A program made the translations under genes and the position numbers. Positions 55,201-64,000 of a DNA stretch of 64,000 bases are shown one piece after another (position 1 is the first letter of the stretch; the number at the start of each line of letters is the position of its first letter). The notes under the pieces were generated by a model. The model made no database searches. It saw nothing but the letters and a program-made list of their open reading frames with translations, and had not been told where the DNA came from. The DNA is from Raffaelea ambrosiae (Eukaryota; Ascomycota; Sordariomycetes; Ophiostomatales; Ophiostomataceae), in contig PCDI01000006.1 of NCBI GenBank assembly GCA_002778195.1, positions 1,741,950-1,805,949 on the forward strand, given 5' to 3'.

Positions 55201-56166
55201 GGCGCTTCGGAGGCGGCAGAGGCGGCAGAGGCGGCAGAGGCGGCCACCGACGGAGCCGAGCTCGTGGAGAGCCAGGAGACGGTTGAGGAAGTGGAAGGGG
55301 AAGAGGTGGAAGAGACGAGCTCACCCAACTCGCAGTCGACAGACACGATCTCGCTGAAGGACCTCATCATCAAGCTCGCAGCCCAGGTCGAGGCATCGCC
55401 AGCGCGGGACGTCGAAGTGAAGGAGCAGGAGAAGACCGCGGCGGACAACAAGACGGATGTGGTCGAGGTGGAGGCACCCAAGAATAAGCGGTTTGAGCGG
55501 ATTCTATCCCGGCTGATATCGCGGCCCAAGAAGGCGGCCAAGGAGAGCGATGGTGGCGACGATGTTGACGAGGCCAACAAAGCCGCCGCCGCAGCAGCAG
55601 AGGCGGCCGGTGGTGCAGCCGCATCAAAGGCCGCCGACGCGACGGGCGACGACGCCCCCAACAAAGACGAGGATGAAGTGCTGGGGATGATTCTGACGAT
55701 CCGCAACAAGGTCAACGGTCGGTACGTGACGCGGCCGGACAATCTGAACAATTCAGAGACGTGGGAGGTGGAGTACGCGATCGAGGAGATCGACGACAAA
55801 GACCGAGCGAGCAGCCTGTACGGCATGGTGCTGCAGCGGCGGAAGAGGCTGATGTCGAAGTCGGACGAGAGCAGCTCCTTTGACAAAGACTTCTTGCAGA
55901 AGCTGTACAGGATGAGCGACAAGGGGCGGCGTTTCCGGATGAATGAAACGCAACAAGCAATGAAGAACCCGGTCCGGGTGTACGGCGTGGACGAGCCGCT
56001 CAAGTTCGAAGATGTGTTTGGGGAGGTCAAGTTGTTCGACGAGCCCGTCAAGGAGGAGAAGGAGGCGGAGCAGAAGAAGAAAAAGAAGAGCACCGAACCG
56101 GCCGAGAAGCCCAAAGCAGAAGACGAGGAGGTGGAACTCTCGGCAAAGTTCAAGTCGTACTCGTGA
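52201..56166 (+). CDS. PET127: mitochondrial RNA processing/stability protein Pet127
   Basis: Single exon, 1321 residues from the first ATG (MRQLAASRNAGLAKPANVCA). The first ~55 residues are Arg/Ser/Ala-rich without acids, a mitochondrial presequence. Pet127 acts at the inner membrane in 5' processing and turnover of mitochondrial RNAs and is linked to the PD-(D/E)XK nuclease fold. The conserved core covers about residues 330-730: VPKLHYGLDRALFNPGVYHL, LSGWRPINPAHTSRTFRPES, FHYTTFGDFMMRSQLDAHDD, GTGMFDLKTRAVVSVRMDAR and FGFQYVSINEMDLALHG. The GTGMFDLKTR block could be the nuclease Asp...Lys motif. Flanks are unusual: a T-E-P-A repeat and Lys-rich tract before the core, and after it a ~35-residue poly-Glu tract and Ala/Glu repeats. 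The end (FEDVFGEVKLFDEPVKEEKE) looks conserved. Yeast Pet127 is about 800 residues, so the extra length is low-complexity. Confidence 0.9.
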   Translation: MRQLAASRNAGLAKPANVCASCLAAWTIAFGSQSQLHGSAARWDAVHQRRHASTQRPPPAKRFRGLALTPSKKATPTQLKLWRDTLNILERLEKAQERLATTSKEDKGETADKDGQPTTEEPAASPDATNAEEGKDKNTTAAAKRDGRDQIESLTNALHLLKTVLSSQGPMLRELAQDAQQGSEKSNTESKKEGKKGGKKNGKKATEPATEPAAETATELATEPATEPATEPATEPVTEPAAETATETAKDNGSKTEQPKKKKKKKKKTKTPANVEENATESKVLKVQRVVSSSPQQTKASFETNTITETPPPPPPAPKKKKKKGDDAHASFSKYRVSKVNSRNLNLVPIEENKRPVPKLHYGLDRALFNPGVYHLQDPHSRVYNFDPYLSSIMPIKEFDFNALKQYVTSSKDDTLISMAAKHEKKYTGSTSSMSSMLGHFHFLLSGWRPINPAHTSRTFRPESLNYTRITRAPAAVFLHWKDGVYAIDADKEFDSATVLSMLGKSMEKLLTLPKDDFEKYRVSKSHQLTEEERNDPESFHYTTFGDFMMRSQLDAHDDRLPGTGMFDLKTRAVVSVRMDAREFQKGMHYEIRQRFGQWESFEREYFDMIRSAFLKYSLQVRMGRMDGIYVAFHNTQRIFGFQYVSINEMDLALHGTTDRTTGDREFKLSLHLLNAVLDKAAARFPGRSLRLHVETRPSESAPFMYIFARPVEKEDIAAVQESSKASVEQFERNILGIGVQDATEAVENSEAALQEVVEEAAAAEEEEEANRVREECGEEQDAEGDGDGDQAVSDAQSLDVWKKMLQKVEETMENESNGISLVRETIEDALEQSGLLDGREPAETKEYVDALLEAITRPDTEKVAESIHEGRALRENNQDEESGKRGEEQEEEEDEEEEEEEEEEEEEEEEEEEEEEDEHEQVQENTNVIREDGARSLDENAAAETTGEPAEPAEPAEAAEAGEAAGAAGAAGAAEPAEPAATESGNDALSESAESADTAGASEAAEAAEAAEAATDGAELVESQETVEEVEGEEVEETSSPNSQSTDTISLKDLIIKLAAQVEASPARDVEVKEQEKTAADNKTDVVEVEAPKNKRFERILSRLISRPKKAAKESDGGDDVDEANKAAAAAAEAAGGAAASKAADATGDDAPNKDEDEVLGMILTIRNKVNGRYVTRPDNLNNSETWEVEYAIEEIDDKDRASSLYGMVLQRRKRLMSKSDESSSFDKDFLQKLYRMSDKGRRFRMNETQQAMKNPVRVYGVDEPLKFEDVFGEVKLFDEPVKEEKEAEQKKKKKSTEPAEKPKAEDEEVELSAKFKSYS
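52810..52945 (+). repeat. repeat coding for T-E-P-A
   Basis: About ten imperfect 12-bp units (gcgacagagcct) before the Pet127 core, read as A-T-E-P. Confidence 0.8.
54868..54960 (+). repeat. poly-Glu coding tract
   Basis: Mixed gag/gaa run giving about 30 nearly uninterrupted Glu residues in Pet127. Confidence 0.9.
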
Positions 56167-56598
56167 AGGGAAAAAAAAAAGGAGGGACCTTGGGGGGGGG
56201 GGACCTGGAAAAGGGGGCAAGACGACATCACATGTATATCATATCAGACGGTAGTTATTATTTTGTACAATAGTCCACTCATCAAATCCTGGAAAACAAC
56301 ATATAAAGGCAAATAAAAAAGGGGAATTCGGCGTTCAATTTGAAAGGAGTCCAAGATACGAATCTTGACGGCTTCACGAAGGAGAATGATGAAGTGTAGC
56401 TGCTTTTGCTGTCGAATGTGTGAAGAAAGGTATATATATAAGTGAACCAATTCACCAGTTCCCCGATGCCCAACAGAACCCATCACGTTCCGTTTCCCAG
56501 GCGTGTGTTTGTGTGTCCAATGTTGCGCCAGACTCCTGTGTTTTTTTTCATCATTTTGCATATCTCTGTCGTCTTGCCAGCCGCCCACGTCCGTTCCA
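56167..56598. other. convergent 3' region PET127 / cyclin
   Basis: Contains A10 and G-rich runs right after the PET127 stop; no gene seen. Confidence 0.6.
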
Positions 56599-57672
56599 TC
56601 ATGGCGCTGCTTCGTCCATGACCTGGTCCACCTGCTCGGCTGCCCCCGCCCTTTCTGCGTCCCGTGCGTCCCGTGCGTCCTCCTGCTCCGCCCGGGCGGC
56701 CTCTTCGCGGACCCATTGCCGCGTCAGCATGCCGCCCGACAGGAGCGCCCGGTGTGGCCCCTGCCGCAGCGCCGCGGCCCACGAGCCGACGCTCCGCTGC
56801 GCGACGGCCAGGAACCCGAGCGTCTCCCGGTCGACGTCAAACACCTCCCACCACGCGGTCGCCGGCATGTGGCACCCCTGGTCGCGCGCGGCGTTGTAGA
56901 TGGCCGCCACGGCCAGCTCGTGCGGCTGGTGCGTGAGGTACAGCAGCTGCGGGCTGAGCAGGGCCGTGTTGAGGTAGTGCACCGCGCGGCGGCCGAGCGC
57001 GTGTTTCCTCGCCGCCGCCGCCGCCTCGCCCATGAACTCGAGGGCCTGCAGATACGTAATGGCCAGCGGGTGCGGCAGGGCCACGTGCAGGTCGAACGCG
57101 AGGCGGTCGAGGACGCGCGCCTCGAGCGCCAGCACGCGGTTGTGGAAGGCGACATAGGCGTTCTCGGAGAGGTACAGGTCTGCCGCTGCGCGGCCGTCGT
57201 TCTGGGTCTTGTCCGTCGGGGTCGGCTTCGTGTCTGGCTTCTCGGCCGCCCGGGCTGCCGCGTCGCCGCCCCAAAAGGCCTGCGTCGCGCCCAGGTACGC
57301 GTACACGTTGGCCAGGTCCCGCGCCGACCGCGGATGGGCGCCCGTCTTGGCCACGACGAACAGCACGGCCGCCGAGACGTGGATGTAGTCGTAGGGAGGC
57401 GGGCTGGTCTCCTCCCTGTTGTTGTTGTCGTCGTCGTCGTCCTCGCTCCCCAGGAACCCCGGGTCGGCGAGCCAGTACCGCGCCAGGACCACATTGGCCT
57501 GCGCCGTGGTCGACTGCGGCAGGTTGAGCAGCAGGCCGGCCGCCTGGGTGAGGCACTGGGTTGCAAAGAAGACCGCGTCCGCCAGGTCGGGCGGCAGCGA
57601 GGCCGGCGTGCGCGCCCGGCAACGGTCCAGCTGCGCCGACGTGGCCAGCGGGTTGGTCATATGGAGGGCCAT
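56599..57672 (-). CDS. cyclin-fold protein (cyclin L/C-type, transcriptional class)
   Basis: Single exon, 357 residues from the ATG at 57672 (MALHMTNPLATSAQL; Met5 is an alternative start). The first cyclin box holds QCLTQAAGLLLNLPQSTTAQ, ANVVLARYWL and YDYIHVSAAVLFVVAKTG. The second follows an RVLALEARVLDRLAFDLHVA-type helix with PHPLAITYLQALEF, LAVAAIYNAARDQG and PATAWWEVFDVDRETLGFL. These are the layout of cyclins that partner transcription or splicing CDKs (cyclin L, K, C). An acidic Asp/Asn insert and an Ala/Lys/Thr linker break the first box region. The C-terminus is charged and disordered. I cannot separate the L, K and C types by eye. Confidence 0.8.
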   Translation of the reverse strand: MALHMTNPLATSAQLDRCRARTPASLPPDLADAVFFATQCLTQAAGLLLNLPQSTTAQANVVLARYWLADPGFLGSEDDDDDNNNREETSPPPYDYIHVSAAVLFVVAKTGAHPRSARDLANVYAYLGATQAFWGGDAAARAAEKPDTKPTPTDKTQNDGRAAADLYLSENAYVAFHNRVLALEARVLDRLAFDLHVALPHPLAITYLQALEFMGEAAAAARKHALGRRAVHYLNTALLSPQLLYLTHQPHELAVAAIYNAARDQGCHMPATAWWEVFDVDRETLGFLAVAQRSVGSWAAALRQGPHRALLSGGMLTRQWVREEAARAEQEDARDARDAERAGAAEQVDQVMDEAAP

Positions 57673-60600
57673 TTTTTATGAAGGAGGAGGAGGAGAAGAG
57701 TTTTTTCTTTGGGAGGAGGACAGAAAAACACTGTGTCAATGATTCGGTTCCCCCCTGCCCCGTAGTCTCAATGGGGAGGGCTTGCTGATGGATGTTGCGA
57801 GTCGCAGTGTGAAGGCGATCGTGAAGCTTGGCCTCCCCCAAAAAATAACCCCCCCAAAATAAGGCTGTGAATTTTTGGTGGGTCTCACCACCGAACCACA
57901 GCCCATCCCACCCGCTGATGTCATAGCCTTTCACAGCAGAGACAGGGCAGCGCTCACTTGCGTTTGTCGCGGCTTTTCACCGCGTATCGCATTGCCTTCA
58001 TGCTGAAGAAAGACATCTTCCCATCCAAGCTGAGAAACGTCGCTCTGCTCTTTTCTGTGATGCTGTCCGCGGGTGGGATGCGCTGTCATCCAGTGGGGCT
58101 TGTGGCCACAACACTGTGCCCTCCTAGAAGAGGTCACTTGAAACGGTCTGGTGAGTCTTGTGAGTTGAGCCCCAGTCCCGGCCCAGCCATCCCGGCCAGC
58201 CAGCCAGCTGTTCGGGCGGTGTTCCTCCTTCCACTCTCAGTATCCCAGAGATGCAAGGTTGTCATCTCATTGCCTAGTCCTGGTTATTCACAGTAGCACT
58301 CGGCTTTTCAATTTCCAGTCTTGTGTGCTCATTGTTCTCTTTGGCCTTGTAAAAAGATAGGCTGCATCAGTTGACCAACCCATGATGCCTGTGAAACCCG
58401 CCCTTATTCCCTTGTCCTGTCCTTGTGCAATTTGCACTTTCGCACTGCCTTCTCCCGCCTATGATGGACCCCCACCATTGGAGCTCGGAAAGCCAGTCTT
58501 CCAGGCCCGGTGCGACAACGTGATGGAGGCTTGGCATTATAGAGCATGGTGTTGCAAACTATACGCAATACGGAGAGTGTTCGGCAGAGGCCGTTTATTT
58601 ATTGCCGCTTGTGTTGGCGGGCGAAACAACAATTCTCCTTGTCTTCCGAGGTTCGTTGGTTGGTTGCTCCGGGCGTTCCTGGGCTAACTACAACAGGGAT
58701 TTGTGCAGGAATTATCGAAGGCAGGATGTTTGTCACGCAGTGTTTCGAACGCCTCATTTACTAGCACATGGCGATGCATTTGAAGGCAAAGATGGCAGGT
58801 GTCTTGCAAGACCAAGCCTGGCGAGGCGTGCAAGGACAAAAATCAATGAACCAGAATTATTTTTTTCTTTTCATACTGAGCCCTACGGCCAAATCTCGGG
58901 TTCTGGTCCAACTCAGAATCATGTGTCATGATTTGCCTGTAAATTCACCACACTCTGCAGAACCTCTTGCCCGTCGTGTCTAAATAAAGAAACAGAACTC
59001 GAGAATCACACATGAAAGAGAAAGGATTTTCATGGACAGGACGTATTTGGAACGACGTGCTTTTCTGGTCAGTCGGCTATTTCGGAGACGGTGGTGCAGA
59101 TGCCATGTGTAAACTAACTACAGACAAGGCCCAGCGGGGGGACCAAGGAAGACGACCAGAAAAGGCAGTTGGCTGGTTTGCCAGCAACATGCGGAAGATT
59201 GGTAGATTATGTAGATAGCACAAGTGTGGCAGACGGGTGGTGTGCCCCCCAATCTCGCTGCCAAGGCCTCTTCTGGTCTTGCTCTTCTATGCAAGGTGTG
59301 GGAAGCACCAAAGACGAGCCCTAGGTGAAGCCACGGGGGCCAGAGGCCAGCGGAATACGAGCCTGAAGAACCAGAGGAACCGTGCTGGGGAGATAGCGTC
59401 GATGACACAGAGGCTGTGTCAGGCGTGCCGACCACCAGGGAACTGGCCGGGGAGGAGGCATAGTGAGAGAGGATCCCCCAGTTTTTCAGTTTTCTAGTTT
59501 TTTTTTCTTTCTTTTTTTTCTTTTTTTTTTCTTTTCTTTTCTCATTTCTCGTTTTTTTTTTCTTTTTTCTTTTCCCCTTGGAAGCTTTACCTTGTCTCTG
59601 CCCGTAATCTATCTGCGAGGCAGAAACAGTGTAGCTGCCGCCGTGGGTCCATTTCTTGTCATAGAACTGTCTCTGTATTGTTTGTCTTGTCTGTAACTTC
59701 CCTTTCTCACTCGTTCCCTCCGACACCAGTGGGCTCTATTCTTCCTTTGCTCCTCCTTCGTTTCAACAAAGAACACTCCAGAACGAATGGACCCCCTTGT
59801 TTCTTTTCTGTTCTGCACAGAGCAGAAACTGGACAGACCCTACCAGAAACTATCAGGAAACTCGTTTGTTCAAAATATCGTAAGATGCGTAAAACTGGGC
59901 TAGTGGCATCTGTTGCAGAGATGCGCGCGCTCTCTCGAACAAAGACGGCATCCCGTATGGATCCGCAACTGGCCACCAGAGACAGAGCAGCGAGAGAAGG
60001 GGGGAGGACGTCCGGAAGAAGAAACAAGGTGCGCCCCGTCGCTCGCTCGGCCGCTCACTTGGTCGCTCACTGATCGCCCGCGTGTCCTCCGCGATTCCTC
60101 CCTAGGGGACAATGGAAAGGCATCACAGGCACCACAAGCCACAAGCACACAAGCATAATAGCGATCAGCAGGCCTTGGGAGGGGGCCACAGCAGATGCAA
60201 AGATGGGACCACTTTGCAGCAGAACGAGATGCTCTATTGTGGCTTCTCGGTCTTGTCTGGCTGGTCCGGCTGTTGGCACGAGTGGGCGTCCAGACTGGTC
60301 AAGCATGAAAGGCAAAGCCCGGACGGCAGCTAGTGGCAGCTAGTGGCTTACTGGCTAGTGGCTTGCCTGCTGCATGCCCTTTGTGTGGTTGGATCCTTGT
60401 TCTCGTCGTCGGGGTTGCAATTGCTCCTCTACGTAACTACTACGCACCGTAGTGATGTATTCTCGGCTATCAAATGGTAGTCTTTCTCTCCCAGGCTGGT
60501 TTGATCGCTGCCGGGGTGCCGTTCTGCGCTAGGCCCAAACTAGGATAGCCTGCAGCACTCCATCGCGCCTTCCCTTCCAGCTGGAACCTCTGGGATGTAC

Positions 60601-62798
60601 TAAGACGGCCCCAACGCACCTGCCCCGCGCAGGGGACGCTCTTGCGAAACCCACACACGTTACAAAGCTGCTTCATCTCCCACTGCAGCCTCAATGCTTT
60701 CTCCAAACCTGCCCTGGGTGGCCCACCACCAAACACCCCTCGATCTTCTGACCGGATCAGCGCTTTCCATGCCCACCATCGCGACCAGCCATGTCGCCCA
60801 GTGCCTCACCATTGCCCCTTCGGTCTACGACGCTGGGCTCGTTCTCGGCCTGGGACTGGCTGGGACTGGCTGGGACTGACTGCCGGGTGGTGCAGAGTGT
60901 CCCCAGGCAGCGAACAGCAGACAGGGAATGTGCAGAATAAGGATAAGAATGCAGGAAAAGGTGTGACATGGCGAGGGTTGCCTCCGACACCAATCTCAGA
61001 TAGCCTGCCATTGGTGTCGTTGCATTCTTGGTTTCCCCCCTGGACAGGCCTGCAGGAAATATGCGTGTAAGTGCTGGTCGAAGCTTCTTTTTTTTTTTTC
61101 CTTTTTTCCCTTTTTTCCCTTTTTCCCTTTTTTTTTCTTTTTTTTTTTTCCCTTTTCCGGCTCTCTGACTTTCTTCTTTCCTCTCCCGAGAGGAACCCCC
61201 AATCAGACATGCCAGCAAGGCGGCTCAACAGCGGCTCAACAGCAAGCGGGCCACTCAGGAGGCCTGGCTGCCGTGCCATCCCGGGCGCGCATCCTGTGCC
61301 GTCCGCGCGAGGCAAAACGAGCCCCCTGGCCGGCGTACATAGTAACTAGTTGGTCGTCTGCGTGCGTTCTTGCTCTGGTCTGGGTCGTGGGCCATGGGCC
61401 ATGGGAATGGCCCACACAGCCCGTCGATCGCCGCCGAGCAGCCAGAAGCCGCTAGCGAGGAGGAGCAGTCAGCTTGGACCTGCTTGCGGCTCCCAGAGGC
61501 ATGCATGCCCAGACATGCTACGGGCTCTGAGCAGGCCACAGAAGGACACGGCATGGCCAGCAGACGACCATTGTCTGTGTTTTCTTCTGCAGGTCTGTCT
61601 CGTGGCCTCGATCTGTCTCGATCTGGCCCACGAACAGCCCAGCGGCCGGTGCTTTTTTTGTCTCTGCTGTTCTGGCGCCATTGTCGGACGGTTCCTCTGC
61701 GACGGCGATGTCTTTTGTCGACGACGGCCGTGCCTTGTTTGAATCATCATGCTCTTGCAGACAGTCCCCCTCTTGTGCTGTCGGGTCTGCCCGTATCTTG
61801 CCTCCCATCACCATGTCCCTCCGTGTAAGAGAATGCCGCCCTCCTCCCCACACCACACCACCCAGCCCGTCCGGCTCGCCCAGTCTGGTCGATCTCTCGT
61901 CCTCCCTTGGCCCAGGCTCTGACGCTGTTTCGCCCAGTCCGTGGTTGGGCTCCACGGGAAAAAAGCAGTGGGTAGTGGGTGGTGGTTGTGGAGCTGACAA
62001 AGAGAGCCAGTGTCTCTGGGCCTCTTGGGGGACATCTGAGCTCTCTGGCCGTCTTGCCCCCCCCCCCCCCCCCTCTGCCTCACCCTCCTCGTCTCTCTGC
62101 CCACCCTGGCCCTTGCTGGCTATCCGGCTCCCCCGCAAGACTGGGACTCTTCCTGTGGCTCCTCTTCCTGTCCGCCCCCCCCTGCAAAGGCTCCAGGGCA
62201 CCACTTCCCTCTACCCAGGCACGCCCTCGTTCCGTTCTCCTGCACGCTCTTACACGCACCCACTCCTCGCACTTCTCCTCCCCATTCCCTCGCTTCTTGT
62301 TTCTCTTGCTCTCATCCACTCACCCTCGCTCAATCTCTGCGTCTCTGTCTCTCTCTCTCTCTCTCTTTTCCTCCCATCCATTCCATCCCGCCGCTCTCCT
62401 CTCTCCTCCAATCTCTTTCCTTCTTTCTCCCTCCCTCCCCCTTCACCTCCTCCTCTTTTCCTCCTCCATCCCATATCGCTCTCGACGACATCACGATCTG
62501 GACGAACACCCGGATTAAATGACTTGACCGACGACACGGGGAGAGACAAGGCCCTATCGCCAACGGCTCTTCACCCCTTCCGTCTGTCTGTCTCGACCAG
62601 GCGGTCTTCTCGCTCTTTTCCACACTCTCTTCGTTATTTAGATTGCAGGTTTCGATTTCGCTCTTTCTGTTTTCTGGGCATCGTCTGTTTGGGGGGTTTC
62701 GCTTTTCGACCTCTCTGGTCTTCTTGACCAGCCCGGTCTGGTCTGGTTCTCTCTCTATCTTTCGACCAATACGCACACACACACACACACACACCAGC
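57673..62798. other. 5.1-kb stretch without a supported gene
   Basis: T-rich and CT-rich tracts (59490-59580, 61085-61155, 62330-62480), a C17 run (62057-62073) and a ca repeat at the right end. Frames here are short or composed of these tracts. The last ~500 bp are probably the pyrimidine-rich leader of the gene at 62799. Non-coding RNA genes cannot be excluded. Confidence 0.5.
62770..62795. repeat. (ca)n microsatellite abutting a start codon
   Basis: About eleven ca dinucleotides end four bases before the ATG at 62799, so they lie in the 5' leader. Confidence 0.85.
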
Positions 62799-64000
62799 AT
62801 GGATCGGTTACGGATAGACGCCACCAGCCACTGGCTGTCGCCGCGAATCCAGTACTCCACGGCCTCGTCGTCGAATGTGTCGTCGAATGCGTCGTCGATG
62901 CTGTACGAGGCCGCGTCCAACGCAACGGCCACGCAGATGATCATCAATGAGCTCAAGTTCGCCGCCGCCAAGTCCATCCGCACATCCACCATCATCCTCG
63001 CCTCCTTCAACGCCATTGCCGCGTTTGCCACGGCATGCGGCATCCTCTACGACGCCTACTCGACCCGGAGGCGGAACCAACGGCGGTTTAGCACGAGGTA
63101 CGCGCAGAGAGGGAAAAGGCCCGGGGAAGGGCAGAAGAGCTGGACGGGCATGGCCGGCATGGCCGGCGTGGTTAGGAACGACAAAGGCTGGAAACGAGCA
63201 CTTGCTAAGACTCCATCTAGGGACCAATCGCCCTTTATCAAAGCCGCCGAGGTCTACCCCCTCACCATCTCCGTGGGCATCACCATCCAGGGCATTGGCT
63301 TCGCCGTGGCCCAGGCCCAAGGCCTGGACAGCCTGCTGAGCACCGGCTGCACGCTGGTCTCGCAGTTTATGCTGCCTGGTGGGTTTTTTTCCTTCCTTTT
63401 TTTCTCTTTTTTCTTCTTTTTCTTCTTTCTCTACGTTTTTTTTTCCCGCCTTTTCCCGACCCCCCCCCTACTGACCATGCTGACCTTACTGTCTAGCCGT
63501 CTTCATCGTGCCCTACATACAGCTCGTCTTTGGCTCCGAGTTCGCCATCCGCGGCCTGCGCAAGAAGCCCTTCCCACCACGCAGCAAATACACGACGCCC
63601 ATCTGCCTCGTCCTGGTCGGCATGCTCCTGCTCATCAACTTCCTCGTGGCCGACTTTGTGCGGTCGCCAAATCTGTGCTTTGCCTCGCTCTTCTGGTTCG
63701 TGGCCATGTACGCCCAGGGCTCCTTTGCCGTCCTGCTCGTCATCGACATTGTGCTGGTCGCCAGCTTTGTCATCATCTTTGTGCGGCTCACCCGCAGCAT
63801 CCAAATCGACACCTCGGAGCGTGTCTCGGCCTCGCGGATGGTCTACTACCTCGCCCTTGCCATTCTCTCCAATGTACGTCCGCCTTGATCACCACCGCCT
63901 TGGCCGAGTTGCCACTCGCACCGAGCATTTCTAACGTTTTTCTAGACTCTCATCATCCCCTTCTTCTTCTCACACGGCTTTGTCGACCCCGTGAACAGTG
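62799..64000 (+). CDS. multi-span membrane protein, 7TM-receptor-like, cut by the window edge
   Basis: Exons 62799-63097, 63221-63378, 63497-63873 and 63946 onward; the 3' end is outside. The N-terminus (MDRLRIDATSHWLSPRIQYS) has three Asn-x-Ser/Thr sites and no signal peptide. Hydrophobic spans occur in order: TIILASFNAIAAFATACGIL, VYPLTISVGITIQGIGFAVA, LVSQFMLPAVFIVPYIQLVF, ICLVLVGMLLLINFLVADFV, FWFVAMYAQGSFAVLLVIDI with VLVASFVIIFV, and MVYYLALAILSNTLIIPFFF. With the missing part this makes about seven. Basic loops (YSTRRRNQRRFS, RGLRKKPFPPRSK) fit cytosolic sides. The layout suggests a fungal GPCR-like protein, but no diagnostic family motif is visible. Confidence 0.75.
   Translation, partial: MDRLRIDATSHWLSPRIQYSTASSSNVSSNASSMLYEAASNATATQMIINELKFAAAKSIRTSTIILASFNAIAAFATACGILYDAYSTRRRNQRRFSTRYAQRGKRPGEGQKSWTGMAGMAGVVRNDKGWKRALAKTPSRDQSPFIKAAEVYPLTISVGITIQGIGFAVAQAQGLDSLLSTGCTLVSQFMLPGGFFSFLFFSFFFFFFFLYVFFSRLFPTPPLLTMLTLLSSRLHRALHTARLWLRVRHPRPAQEALPTTQQIHDAHLPRPGRHAPAHQLPRGRLCAVAKSVLCLALLVRGHVRPGLLCRPARHRHCAGRQLCHHLCAAHPQHPNRHLGACLGLADGLLPRPCHSLQCTSALITTALAELPLAPSISNVFLDSHHPLLLLTRLCRPREQ

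Noticed and set aside
54087..56231. 714-residue open frame on the minus strand
   Set aside because: Antisense to the Pet127 gene; its poly-Ser and Ala/Ser content is simply the complement of the Glu and Ala repeats.
61681..62727. 348-residue plus-strand frame
   Set aside because: Made largely of Ser/Pro/Leu from a CT-rich tract; more likely the leader of the gene at 62799.
1..64000. Operons, CRISPR arrays, riboswitches, insertion sequences, rRNA or tRNA genes
   Set aside because: None seen. Gene structure is spliced and eukaryotic, and repeats are short tandem arrays without unique spacers.

Overview
The window looks like nuclear DNA of a filamentous ascomycete (Pezizomycotina, most like Sordariomycetes; an order cannot be fixed by eye). 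The evidence is short GT-AG introns with CTRAY-type branch points, GC-rich third codon positions in most genes, long homopeptide and low-complexity tracts, monocistronic genes on both strands, and a fungal gene set (Pet127, Cox15, Loc1, Scc4/Mau2, HP1, a muconate-lactonizing enzyme). I see no operon, CRISPR array, rRNA, tRNA or recognisable transposon.

Left part (1-19942): the 3' end of an unidentified gene, a carboxy-muconate cyclase, a large disordered conserved protein, a Roadblock-like protein, a kinase-fold protein that has lost its catalytic residues, COX15 (heme A synthase), a nine-exon cytosolic lysyl-tRNA synthetase, and a zinc-finger-like protein with an Ala-Asp repeat. A 5.6-kb stretch without a convincing gene follows (19943-25542). 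It holds several short tandem repeats, including a six-copy 11-bp array.

Middle part (25543-47144): an HP1 heterochromatin protein with a 10-nt first coding exon, a 53-residue single-span membrane protein, an AT-rich orphan gene, a split-barrel flavoprotein fused to a ferredoxin-reductase module, a secreted protein with six dibasic sites, NAD kinase head-to-head with replication factor C subunit RFC4, a small mitochondrial-type protein, HIS3 head-to-head with LOC1, and a six-exon alpha/beta hydrolase.

Right part (47145-64000): the cohesin loader SCC4/MAU2 with a long Gln/His N-terminus, the mitochondrial RNA factor PET127, a cyclin, a second gene-poor stretch (57673-62798), and the 5' part of a multi-span membrane protein cut by the window edge.

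The genes are mostly unrelated housekeeping functions: translation, histidine synthesis, heme A, NADP supply, replication, cohesion and heterochromatin. Several promoters carry motifs that fit the gene: two perfect TGAGTCA sites upstream of lysyl-tRNA synthetase, ACGCGT/GACGCGC upstream of RFC4, and an inverted CCAAT pair in the NAD kinase/RFC4 promoter. The least explained items are the pseudokinase, the dibasic-site secreted precursor, the orphan gene and the 11-bp array. I did not find a clear multi-gene undescribed system. All exon limits were derived by eye from splice signals, frame and family similarity.
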